Part shown: positions 1 to 10,635 of the stretch, piece after piece
How the letters are laid out: each line of letters opens with the position of its first letter
Position numbering within the stretch: position 1 is the stretch's first letter
DNA from: Planctomycetaceae bacterium
GTDB taxonomy: Bacteria > Planctomycetota > Planctomycetia > Planctomycetales > Planctomycetaceae
DNA length: 33,754 bases
NCBI GenBank assembly: GCA_020426505.1
Contig: JAGQPX010000021.1
Location: 1-33,754, forward strand
Direction of reading: 5' to 3'
The notes under the pieces: generated by a model
Database searches by the model: none
What the model saw: the letters and a program-made list of their open reading frames with translations, nothing else
Told to the model about the DNA's origin: nothing
Made by a program: the position numbers and the translations under genes

Positions 1-477
<477 letters not shown>

Positions 478-483
478 ACAACC

Positions 484-1338
484 ATGACGGAACCTTTGAA
501 CTTCAAACAGGAATTGACCGGTTGCTTTGGGCAGCCAGTTGCTGAGAACCCGACACAGGTGATGATGGAGGCCGCGTATCGGCACCACGGACTCGACTGG
601 CGCTACCTGACGATCGAGGTCGCACCACGCGATCTCGCAGCGGCTGTCGCCGGGGCTCGGGCGATGGGGTTTCGCGGCTTCAACTGCACGATTCCTCACA
701 AGGTCGCCGTCATCGAACATCTCGACGGCCTGGGCGAGTCCGCATCGCTGATGGGTGCGGTCAATTGCGTCGTCCGGCGCGGGGATCAGTTGATCGGTGA
801 GAACACTGACGGCAAAGGCTTTGTGAAGTCATTGCAGGAACTCGTCGATCCTAACGGCAAGCGAGTCGTGATGTTCGGAGCAGGCGGTGCAGCTCGTGCC
901 ATCGGCGTCGAAGTCGCACTCGCTGGTGCCACTCAGATCACAATTGTGAACCGCTCAAAAGAGCGTGGCGAAGAACTCGTAATACTGCTCAACGACAAAG
1001 TCCCGGCTGAGGCCGAGTTTGTCCTTTGGGATCAGTCGTACGTCGTGCCTGAGGGGACCGATATCGTGATCAATGCAACATCGATCGGACTCTTCCCGGA
1101 TGTCAACGCCCGGCTCGACCTCGACGTCGACTCACTCACCCGTGACATGGTCGTCGCGGACGTGATCCCCAACCCACCGCATACGAATCTTGTCCGTGAT
1201 GCTGAGAGTCGCGGGTGCCGCGTGATCGACGGGCTCGGCATGCTCGTTAATCAGGGAACGATCGGCGTCGAATACTGGAGCGGCATCGACCCCGATCCCA
1301 CAATCATGCGACAGGCACTCGAAGACGTCTTCGGTTGA
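484..1338 (+). CDS. aroE: Shikimate dehydrogenase family protein
   Basis: A 284-residue protein matching AroE in length and architecture. The family reaction is NADPH-dependent reduction of 3-dehydroshikimate to shikimate in aromatic amino-acid synthesis, in the cytoplasm. Visible motifs are NCTIPHK (catalytic-type Lys73), ENTDG (Asp109), the dinucleotide-binding loop GAGGAARAI at about 132-140 followed by NRSKER (a basic pocket suited to NADPH), and INATSIGL. Oddity: the N-terminal loop that normally reads like G-x-P-x-x-H-S-x-S-P, whose two serines hold the shikimate carboxylate, reads GQPVAENPTQV here (about 16-26), so both serines are missing. It may be a planctomycete AroE clade or act on a related substrate. 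It starts 6 bases after the upstream gene. Start ATG has no strong ribosome site. Confidence 0.9.
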   Translation: MTEPLNFKQELTGCFGQPVAENPTQVMMEAAYRHHGLDWRYLTIEVAPRDLAAAVAGARAMGFRGFNCTIPHKVAVIEHLDGLGESASLMGAVNCVVRRGDQLIGENTDGKGFVKSLQELVDPNGKRVVMFGAGGAARAIGVEVALAGATQITIVNRSKERGEELVILLNDKVPAEAEFVLWDQSYVVPEGTDIVINATSIGLFPDVNARLDLDVDSLTRDMVVADVIPNPPHTNLVRDAESRGCRVIDGLGMLVNQGTIGVEYWSGIDPDPTIMRQALEDVFG

Positions 1339-1399
1339 CGAGGGCAATCAGTGACGATCGCCGAGACACCGACGCTTCGTCTGATTACCCGAAATGATC

Positions 1400-1486
1400 C
1401 TGGGTGGCAGGGTCAGCAGCGAGGCGAATGGCCCTGCACGAACAACGTCCGGGCCTTCCCCTTCGGTCCAGTCCCGGCCACCCCAG
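1400..1486. terminator. Structured region between convergent aroE and murJ
   Basis: The 169-base gap between two convergent genes can fold into a branched structure. An outer stem pairs ctgggtggc (1400-1408) with gccaccccag (1477-1486, one bulge). Inside are gcagggtca (1407-1415) with tggccctgc (1429-1437), and a ccggg/cccgg stem near 1449-1477. There is no clear U-run, so a bidirectional terminator or a dispersed palindromic element are both possible. Confidence 0.35.
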
Positions 1487-1507
1487 AGTTTGCCGACAAG
1501 ACCACGA

Positions 1508-3172
1508 TTATTCTGTCGAAAGTCTTCGGCCTAACAGATCGAACGGCTCGCGTAGTCCAACCAGTTTCGCGCCGACGGCGTAGGCGGCGATCGACACGAC
1601 GATCGGCACCACCAGTGCCGCGACGCGGCTGAGAAGCGACTCATCTCCCGGCAGCCAGGACATCGACATCAGGCACGCCACCCCCATCAGCGCAGTCGCA
1701 GCGATGGTGCGAATGACGGTCGCTCCGATCGATCGATCATCCAACAGCCCATTCTGACGCTGGTAGATGGCCACGGTCAGGAATAACTGCACCATCGCCG
1801 CGATCGCTGTGGAAAGGGCCAGGCCCGTCGCTGCCAGAAACCAGATCAGCGTCAGATTGAGGAACGTGTTGAGTGCCATGGCGAGAATCCCCATGGACAA
1901 AGGGCGTTGCCGGTCGCCCAATGCAAAGAAGCCGCGATGAATAATCGTCAGCCCCATGTAGGCCCACACGCCGATGCCGTAAGCGGCGATGCAACGGGCA
2001 GTCAACGAGGCGTCCTCGGCGGTGAAGGCTCCACGCTCGAAGAACAATACGGCAATCGGCTCACTCAGCAGTGCGAGTCCCACGCTCGCAGGAACGCCGA
2101 TCGCCACGACGAGCCGCATGCCGTATGTCAGATCGCGACCGACTTGTGAGAACTCCCCTCGCTCGGCATGTTTCGACATCAGGGGAAACAACACGGTGCC
2201 GAGTGCAATCGCAAACACGCCTTGTGGAAACTGATACATCCGCTGAGCGAAGTACAATGCGGATGCCGTCCCTGCTTCGAGAGGCCACGGAAATCCCTCA
2301 TCTCGGCCCGGCACATAATCCGGAGGAGCCGCGAGACCCCATGCGATCAGGCCGTCGACAACAGTGTTCACCTGAGTGATCCACGTGACAAAAAGCACCG
2401 GCATCATCGCACGGACGACCTCACGCACGAGTGGCCGCGCCTCTTTCCAGTCAGGACTGAAAGTGATCCCCGCTTTCTGTGTGGCGATCCCGATCGTCAC
2501 CAGCTGAATGACTCCCGCAGCAAGAATGCTCCACGCGATCACATGGATCCGTCGATCCGGGTCGTCCGTGAGTAGCGCGACAACGGAAGCTGACACCATC
2601 CAGATGATGTTCAGCAACACCGGAGCGAAAGCGGGCCACGCGAATCGTTGCAGTGAATGCAGCACCGCACTGAGTTGTGCCACAAGACAGATCAGGACCG
2701 CGTAGGGAAGCATCTCCGCCGTCAGTGCAATCAGTGTTCGCCCTTCTGACCCAACCGGAAGGAAATAGTACGTTCCCATCAGCAGAAGTTCGGCCGACAA
2801 CACGATCCCGAAGAGCACGCTGCTCATCGTCACGAACACGGCTGTCGTCAATCGGTTGGCGGCATCGGTTCCCGACCGGTCAAACTCGCGCACGAACACG
2901 GGCAGAAATGCGGTCGTGAGTGCCCCCTCACCAAACATCCGGCGAAAGACATTCGGCACGCGAAAGGCGACGGAGAACGAGTCCATCAACGGTCCCGCTC
3001 CGAACAGCCCCGCCATCAGCATGTCGCGGGCCAGTCCCATCACGCGACTGAGCAATGTGAACAGGCTGACGACCCGAAAGCCCGACCCGATCACCCCCCG
3101 CTGCGCACGGGGCGTCGCGGTCGGATCAGGGTCCGCATCTTCCGGAGTTGTCTGCACTGACTCGCTCGACAT
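1508..3172 (-). CDS. murJ: Lipid II flippase MurJ (MviN family)
   Basis: A 554-residue, very hydrophobic protein with about 14 membrane segments, as expected for the MOP-superfamily flippase MurJ. The conserved N-terminal signature is clear at about 38-90: RVMGLARDMLMAGLFG, then DSFSVAFRVPN, RRMFGEGA and TTAFLPVF. MurJ moves undecaprenyl-linked peptidoglycan precursors across the inner membrane. Its presence fits the view that planctomycetes make peptidoglycan. A serine/threonine/proline-rich cytoplasmic tail of about 25 residues precedes the first helix. It is convergent to aroE and divergent from the DUF1207 gene. The start ATG is preceded by no good ribosome site; no better in-frame start is seen. 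Function by family is well supported. Confidence 0.95.
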   Translation of the reverse strand: MSSESVQTTPEDADPDPTATPRAQRGVIGSGFRVVSLFTLLSRVMGLARDMLMAGLFGAGPLMDSFSVAFRVPNVFRRMFGEGALTTAFLPVFVREFDRSGTDAANRLTTAVFVTMSSVLFGIVLSAELLLMGTYYFLPVGSEGRTLIALTAEMLPYAVLICLVAQLSAVLHSLQRFAWPAFAPVLLNIIWMVSASVVALLTDDPDRRIHVIAWSILAAGVIQLVTIGIATQKAGITFSPDWKEARPLVREVVRAMMPVLFVTWITQVNTVVDGLIAWGLAAPPDYVPGRDEGFPWPLEAGTASALYFAQRMYQFPQGVFAIALGTVLFPLMSKHAERGEFSQVGRDLTYGMRLVVAIGVPASVGLALLSEPIAVLFFERGAFTAEDASLTARCIAAYGIGVWAYMGLTIIHRGFFALGDRQRPLSMGILAMALNTFLNLTLIWFLAATGLALSTAIAAMVQLFLTVAIYQRQNGLLDDRSIGATVIRTIAATALMGVACLMSMSWLPGDESLLSRVAALVVPIVVSIAAYAVGAKLVGLREPFDLLGRRLSTE

Positions 3173-3502
3173 GGGAGACTTGAATGAAAATCAAACTGTC
3201 GGCACGGTCCATTGCTGCCGGTGTCGCCGATTTGTAACCGACTGCGGACACAAGGGAAACGTCACTTCGCCTGACCCGGCTGGGCAACCGGCACAATCGG
3301 TACAGGACGTACATCAGACACAAAAAGTCGTGTTCCACGCACAGGGCATGATCGCCGACGCAGTGTCGTCTTCCGCAAAGTCGATAGAGCGGATGTCGTT
3401 GTCGCGCCCGCAACGAGCGAGGTCCGTGCCACTGGTGGGCAAATCCGGACATGGAGCGGTGCGACACAACCCGATGCAAACACGGAGACGATCGGTTCGC
3501 CC
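3173..3502. other. Divergent intergenic region murJ / DUF1207 gene
   Basis: This 330-base stretch separates two divergent genes and should hold both promoters, but no convincing sigma-70 promoter was picked out. Its one notable item is a 17-base motif at 3287-3303 that recurs at 13918-13934. Short open frames here show no coding character. Confidence 0.5.
3287..3303. repeat. Copy 1 of a 17-base motif accggcacaatcggYac
   Basis: The 17 bases differ at one position from 13918-13934. In both places the motif is preceded by ggcaac, directly or after three bases. This copy lies about 115 bases upstream of the murJ start, and the other lies in a gene-poor stretch. A regulatory site or a remnant of a dispersed element are both possible. 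Confidence 0.35.
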
Positions 3503-4588
3503 ATGCTTGGCACGGAAGGCCAGTTCAAAGTTGCACTCCTCGTGACGTTACTCGTCATGACGGGGACATCACGTGCCGATTCCCCGCAGTGGACGGACGA
3601 TCTCCGAGTCTGTTTTCCTGATGCTCTTCTACTTGAGCCTCCGCAATCTCAGCGTCCTCAGCGTCCTCAAAGTACGGGTGTTGCCCGCATCACGTCGTCG
3701 GATATCGACTTTGCTGCGGTTGACATCGCTGTTCCGGCAGAAAACCGACAAGCGTCCTTCAATGAGGCGGTCATCGCACCTTTGCGCGGATTCGCACCGC
3801 AAGCGCATCGGCCCTCCTGCTCAGCCTGTCCCTCGTGGCAACGCCTCCCGGACGGCATCCTATATCCGTCGTACATCGCCGGTGAAAAAGAGCCCCGAAT
3901 GGGGATTGCCGTCCTCGGCGAGAAGGACCGCGGCACCGTTCTCGAAGAATCGATCGGCGGACGACTGGGCCTCCTGCGATACGGCAGTTGTGGACCGATC
4001 AATCCGCAGGGATGGCAGTGGGATCTCGAATCCGCCGCCCTGTTGCGCCAGGACATCGATAACGAACTCGATGTCGAGGCCGTCGACTTTCGCGTGGGAA
4101 GTGTGATCACCTACCGGCAGGGAGCGACCGCTTACAAGGCCGGCTACTACCACCTCAGCTCGCACGTCGGCGATGAGTACCTCGTCCGGAACATCGGGTT
4201 CCAACGTCTCAACTACGTTCGTGACTCGGCGATTGTCGGTGTCTATCACAATGTGACGGTTGACATCGCTGTCTATGGCGAAGTGGCGTATGCCTTCAGA
4301 ACCGACGGCGGGGCCGAGCCGCTCGAATTGCAGTTCGGTTCCGAGTACAGCTCACCCGATGCCGCCGGTCCCGGTGGTGCCCCCTTCGCGGCTGTGAACT
4401 TCCATCTCCGGGAGGAGTTCAACTTCGGCGGCGGTTTCAACATGCTTGCCGGATGGGAATGGATCGGACCGAGAACGGGCAACCGCTTCCGCATCGGCGG
4501 CCAATTCTACACCGGCAAGGAAATCCAGTGGTCCTTCTTCGACGAAGACATCACGGTCGCCGGTGCCGGCATCTGGTACGACTTCTAG
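3503..4588 (+). CDS. Secreted DUF1207-family protein, probably outer-membrane beta barrel
   Basis: A 361-residue protein. The N-terminus has a signal peptide (hydrophobic VALLVTLLVMTG, likely cleavage after SRA at about residue 25). A low-complexity linker (about 30-75) follows. From about residue 95 the protein resembles the DUF1207 family common in planctomycetes: LPDGILYPSYIAGEKEPRMG, GGRLGLLRYG, then alternating hydrophobic strands with many Gly, Tyr and Phe, ending in GIWYDF. A C-terminal phenylalanine and amphipathic strands are typical of outer-membrane barrel proteins, so I infer an outer-membrane location. The biochemical role is unknown. It appears monocistronic. The ATG was chosen because it directly precedes the signal peptide. 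Confidence 0.8.
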   Translation: MLGTEGQFKVALLVTLLVMTGTSRADSPQWTDDLRVCFPDALLLEPPQSQRPQRPQSTGVARITSSDIDFAAVDIAVPAENRQASFNEAVIAPLRGFAPQAHRPSCSACPSWQRLPDGILYPSYIAGEKEPRMGIAVLGEKDRGTVLEESIGGRLGLLRYGSCGPINPQGWQWDLESAALLRQDIDNELDVEAVDFRVGSVITYRQGATAYKAGYYHLSSHVGDEYLVRNIGFQRLNYVRDSAIVGVYHNVTVDIAVYGEVAYAFRTDGGAEPLELQFGSEYSSPDAAGPGGAPFAAVNFHLREEFNFGGGFNMLAGWEWIGPRTGNRFRIGGQFYTGKEIQWSFFDEDITVAGAGIWYDF

Positions 4589-4643
4589 TGCCGCAGGGAC
4601 TTTCTCGTAGCGGCGTTTGAGCGTTGCCGTGCCTACGTGGATG

Positions 4644-4659
4644 GTCCTCAGCTGAGGAC
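4644..4659. repeat. Perfect 16-bp palindrome
   Basis: GTCCTCAGCTGAGGAC reads identically on both strands and lies 56 bases after the DUF1207 stop codon and about 75 bases before the cimA promoter. It could be a protein-binding operator or a factor-dependent 3' end hairpin; there is no loop and no U-run, so an operator is somewhat more likely. Confidence 0.4.
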
Positions 4660-4734
4660 ACGACATTTCTCTGAACCCTGCGACAAGCCAGTCGCCTACA
4701 GCCGTGACTTGCTCCATTGCCGTCCGCTTCCGGT

Positions 4735-4763
4735 TTGACCCAAGTCGCTTCAAGGGGTATAGT
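4735..4763 (+). promoter_or_regulatory. Sigma-70-type promoter of the cimA leader
   Basis: A -35 box TTGACC (4735-4740), a 17-base spacer and a -10 box TATAGT (4758-4763) give five of six matches to consensus in each box at ideal spacing. This is the best promoter in the window. The expected transcript start is near 4770, 37 bases before the leader peptide. Confidence 0.75.
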
Positions 4764-4806
4764 TTGGGCGTTGACAGCCGCTCAACAGCCCTTTTGGCAC
4801 CATCAC

Positions 4807-4863
4807 ATGTCTTCCATCTCCATTCAAATTATTATTGGAGACTCCGTCGTACTGCGACGCTGA
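4807..4863 (+). CDS. Isoleucine-rich leader peptide upstream of cimA
   Basis: An 18-codon frame, MSSISIQIIIGDSVVLRR then TGA. Five of 18 residues are Ile (positions 4, 6, 8, 9, 10; three consecutive ATT codons), with two Val and one Leu. That composition is typical of attenuator peptides for branched-chain amino-acid genes, and cimA (start 5000) begins the pyruvate route to isoleucine. The stop codon lies inside the segment that forms the alternative antiterminator pairing. No strong ribosome site precedes the ATG, which is common for this genome. It is too short for ordinary gene finders. The peptide itself would have no function beyond being translated. Confidence 0.7.
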   Translation: MSSISIQIIIGDSVVLRR

Positions 4864-4893
4864 GGTGCGGAGACTGTCTCATCAAATCCAACA

Positions 4894-4922
4894 CCCTCAG
4901 GTCAAACACCTGAGGGTTTTTT
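4894..4922 (+). terminator. Intrinsic terminator in the cimA leader
   Basis: Perfect 9-bp stem ccctcaggt / acctgaggg (4894-4902, 4908-4916) with loop caaac, followed by six T (4917-4922). It lies between a strong promoter and the cimA start, so it must either end a small RNA or be conditionally bypassed; the Ile-rich leader argues for the second. Confidence 0.88.
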
Positions 4923-4926
4923 GTTG

Positions 4927-4992
4927 AGTTGTCAGTTGTCAGTTGTCAGTTGTCAAAATGAGGCAACAACCACTGATGACTGAAAACTGAGA
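4927..4992. repeat. Heptanucleotide tandem/inverted repeat element before cimA
   Basis: Four exact tandem copies of agttgtc (4927-4954) are followed, after 17 bases, by three heptamers of pattern actgaNN (4972-4992) that are nearly the reverse complement of the first arm (19 of 23 positions). The element sits between the leader terminator and the cimA start codon (5000), so its hairpin is in the 5' untranslated region. It has the same plan as the element inside ileS at 30692-30769. Confidence 0.8.
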
Positions 4993-4999
4993 ACTTATC

Positions 5000-6583
5000 A
5001 TGACCGTTCAACTCTACGACACCACACTTCGCGACGGCAGCCAGGGCGAGGGGGTCAACTTTTCGATTCAGGATAAGCTGCTCATCACAAAGATGCTGGA
5101 TGATCTCGGCTTCGACCTGATCGAAGGGGGCTTCGCCGGGTCGAATGAGAAGGACACCGAGTACTTCCAGCAGGTGCAGGACCTCGAACTCAAGCACTCG
5201 ACCGTCTGCTCGTTCGGCATGACGCGACGCAAAGGGGTTGTGGCGAAGGATGACACGGGATTGCAGGCGCTCCTCAACACAAATACGAAAGCATGCACGG
5301 TCGTCGGCAAAACGTGGGACCTGCACGTCACCGAGGTATTGGGAGTCGATCTCGATGAGAACCTCGCGATGATCGCTGACTCGGTCGGGTATCTCGTCAG
5401 CGAAGGTCGCCGAGTGATCTACGATGCGGAGCACTTCTTCGACGGCTACGCGGCCAATCCTGAGTACGCGGTGAAGACAGTGCAGGCGGCTCAGAATGCG
5501 GGAGCCGAGATCATCGTCGCCTGCGACACGAACGGCGGTTCGCTTCCCGAACGGATCGTCGAGACACTGCAAGCCGTCGCAAAGGAACTGACGATCCCGA
5601 TGGGCATCCACTGTCACAACGACTGCGATGTCGGCGTCGCCAACTCGCTCGCAGCCGTCGATGCGGGAGCTGTTCAGGTGCAGGGGACAATCAACGGCAT
5701 CGGCGAGCGCTGCGGCAACGCCGACCTGATCAGCATCGCTGCCAACCTCGCCATCAAGAAGGGATACAACGTGCTGAACGGGCAGGGGGTCGCGCACCTC
5801 ACCGAGCTGTCCCGCTACGTCTACGAACTGGCCAACATGAACTTCCGGTCGAACCAGGCGTTCGTCGGCCGCAGCGCGTTCGCTCACAAAGGGGGCATGC
5901 ACGTTCACGCCGTCAATCGCATCGCCAGGAGCTACGAACACATCGAGCCGGAACGGGTCGGTAACGAACGCCGTGTCCTCGTTAGTGAACTCTCCGGTCG
6001 CTCGAACATCGTCGCCAAAACGACCAAACACAAACTCGACGAAGACCCGACCCTGATGAAGAAGATCCTCGACCGCGTCGTCGACCTGGAAAACGAAGGC
6101 TACCAGTTCGAAGCGTCCGAGGCATCGTTCGATCTGCTGGTCAAGAAGTGTGCCGGCACCTACGAACCAAAGTTTCAACGCATCCACTATCGTGTCAACG
6201 TCGAAACAGCCGGCCAGACCGACCCGCTCACCGAAGCGACGGTTAAGTTGAAGATCGATGGCGACGGCCCGATCAGGCACGAGGTCGCCGAAGGGGACGG
6301 CCCGGTCAACGCTCTCGACACGGCACTCCGCAAAGCCCTGCTCGAAACCTACCCGAACCTCGAATCGATGCACCTGGTCGACTATAAAGTGCGGGTCATC
6401 AACTCGACCGAAGGCACCGCTGCCCGCGTGCGAGTCGTGATCGAAAGTGCAGACCAACACCACGTCTGGAGCACGGTCGGCGTCAGCGAAAACATCATCG
6501 AAGCCAGCTGGCTCGCCCTCGTCGATGCAGTAGAATACAAGCTGTTCAAGGATGAAGGGGAGATCGCAGGATCGGGGGACTGA
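5000..6583 (+). CDS. cimA: (R)-citramalate synthase
   Basis: A 527-residue member of the DRE-TIM metallolyase family. CimA condenses pyruvate with acetyl-CoA to citramalate, the first step of the threonine-independent route to 2-oxobutanoate and isoleucine, in the cytoplasm. The N-terminus LYDTTLRDGSQGEGVNFS carries the catalytic Arg-Asp pair (10-11). GIHCHNDCDVGVANS supplies the HxH metal ligands (His204, His206), and QGTINGIGERCGNADL is the second family signature. Length and motifs fit the CimA/NifV-type citramalate branch better than LeuA proper. The C-terminal third (about 385-520) is a LeuA-type regulatory dimer domain, in known homologues the site of isoleucine or leucine feedback. An upstream Ile-rich leader suggests transcriptional control by the same end product. 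Uma2 follows after 5 bases. Confidence 0.92.
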   Translation: MTVQLYDTTLRDGSQGEGVNFSIQDKLLITKMLDDLGFDLIEGGFAGSNEKDTEYFQQVQDLELKHSTVCSFGMTRRKGVVAKDDTGLQALLNTNTKACTVVGKTWDLHVTEVLGVDLDENLAMIADSVGYLVSEGRRVIYDAEHFFDGYAANPEYAVKTVQAAQNAGAEIIVACDTNGGSLPERIVETLQAVAKELTIPMGIHCHNDCDVGVANSLAAVDAGAVQVQGTINGIGERCGNADLISIAANLAIKKGYNVLNGQGVAHLTELSRYVYELANMNFRSNQAFVGRSAFAHKGGMHVHAVNRIARSYEHIEPERVGNERRVLVSELSGRSNIVAKTTKHKLDEDPTLMKKILDRVVDLENEGYQFEASEASFDLLVKKCAGTYEPKFQRIHYRVNVETAGQTDPLTEATVKLKIDGDGPIRHEVAEGDGPVNALDTALRKALLETYPNLESMHLVDYKVRVINSTEGTAARVRVVIESADQHHVWSTVGVSENIIEASWLALVDAVEYKLFKDEGEIAGSGD

Positions 6584-6588
6584 CATTC

Positions 6589-7218
6589 ATGCCGGATTCG
6601 CTTCTTGAAGAATTCTCGACGATAAAGTCTGCGACCTTAGAGCCGCTGACTGTGCAGCAATACCACGCGATGATCAAGCAGGGTATTCTCGAAGAAGGCG
6701 TGCCGATCGAGTTGATTGACGGGCTGCTGATACGGAAGGATCGCCGCGATCAGGGAGGGGATATCATGACCGTCGGGCCGCGACATGCGAACATTGTCAA
6801 GAGGATCCATCGTCTTCTCGCCGATTCCGTTGCGGGCTATCGCTGCCATGTTCAATCGCAGCAACCCGTCACGCTGAATGGCATTCAGGAGCCGGAGCCG
6901 GATGCAGCAATCGTATTGGGACACGAGGACGACTACGACGATCACCATCCCGGTCCAGGTGCGATTCCACTCGTCATCGAGGTTGCGGACAGTTCGCTTG
7001 AAACGGATCGCGGGCGCAAGCAGCAGAACTATGCGGTGGCCGGCATCCCCCATTACTGGCTCGTCAATTTGAGAGACAACACGATCGAACACTATGTGAA
7101 CCCTCAGCCACACTTTGAAAAGTACGAATACCACACGACTCATCGTGCTGGTGAGACAGTCTCTTTCGAGGCTCTGGGGCAAACATTTGAGTTATCAGTC
7201 GACGACATTCTGAAGTAA
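6589..7218 (+). CDS. Uma2 family (DUF820) putative restriction-like nuclease
   Basis: A 209-residue protein of the Uma2/DUF820 family, which has the PD-(D/E)xK nuclease fold. Visible landmarks are LTVQQYHAMIKQG and VPIELIDGLL near the start, EPEPDAAIVLG with Asp105, PLVIEVADSSLETDRGRKQQNYAVAGIPHYWLVN with the Glu131 strand and Lys144 (quoted here only as a span, 127-160), and the C-terminal VDDIL. The predicted active-site residues are all present. No substrate is known for the family; such genes are abundant in planctomycetes and cyanobacteria. It starts 5 bases after cimA, with a GGGGGA ribosome site 9 bases before the ATG, so it is probably in the cimA operon. Relevance to isoleucine synthesis is not evident. 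Confidence 0.85.
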   Translation: MPDSLLEEFSTIKSATLEPLTVQQYHAMIKQGILEEGVPIELIDGLLIRKDRRDQGGDIMTVGPRHANIVKRIHRLLADSVAGYRCHVQSQQPVTLNGIQEPEPDAAIVLGHEDDYDDHHPGPGAIPLVIEVADSSLETDRGRKQQNYAVAGIPHYWLVNLRDNTIEHYVNPQPHFEKYEYHTTHRAGETVSFEALGQTFELSVDDILK

Positions 7219-7275
7219 CCCTCTGCGTCTCCGCGGCACTGCGAGAGACCATCGCACGGAAGCCCATTCTTCCCC

Positions 7276-10576
<3,301 letters not shown>

Positions 10577-10581
<5 letters not shown>

Positions 10582-10635
10582 CTGGATTCGCCAGAATTCA
10601 GCAAGTCGGTCTGAACTCTGGCGAGTTCAGCTACG
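10577..10635. repeat. Palindrome providing stop codons of two convergent genes
   Basis: Arms cgtagctg...cag (10577-10601) and its near reverse complement (10611-10635) are 25 bases each with a 9-base spacer; three positions differ. The TAG stop of valS (10579-10581) is in the left arm. The TAG of the minus-strand glycosyltransferase gene (10631-10633) is in the right arm at the same place. The hairpin could also serve as a bidirectional terminator, although no U-run follows. Confidence 0.85.

Larger units (their letters stand above)
4770..4922 (+). promoter_or_regulatory. Candidate transcription attenuator of cimA (isoleucine-type leader)
   Basis: All four classical segments can be traced. 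Segment 1 (gaga 4838-4841, ctccg 4842-4846) pairs with segment 2 (cggag 4868-4872, tctc 4877-4880), with a small tcg/cga hairpin inside. This 1:2 hairpin starts right after the Ile codons of the leader peptide. Within segment 2, ctgaggtg (4860-4867) can instead pair with 4892-4900 (8 pairs, one bulged C), which is the 5' arm of the terminator. Segments 3 and 4 form the terminator 4894-4916. A ribosome stalled on the Ile codons would mask segment 1, favour 2:3 pairing and prevent termination. A ribosome reaching the stop codon at 4861 would mask segment 2 and allow termination. The mechanism is inferred by analogy with ilv/leu/trp leaders. Confidence 0.72.

Noticed and set aside
1351..1632. 93-codon frame after aroE
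   Set aside because: It overlaps the end of murJ on the other strand and is Arg-rich without a recognisable domain.
4704..4913. 69-codon plus-strand frame in the cimA leader
   Set aside because: It crosses the promoter and ends in the terminator stem; the 18-codon Ile-rich frame inside the transcript explains the region better.
4770..4922. Stand-alone small RNA gene instead of an attenuator
   Set aside because: Promoter and terminator alone would fit, but the Ile-rich frame and competing pairings directly upstream of an isoleucine gene make attenuation the simpler reading; it is not fully excluded.
4946..6586. Long open frame (546 codons) on the minus strand opposite cimA
   Set aside because: It is antisense to a gene with clear catalytic motifs; its composition is a by-product of GC-rich codon bias and shows no family features.
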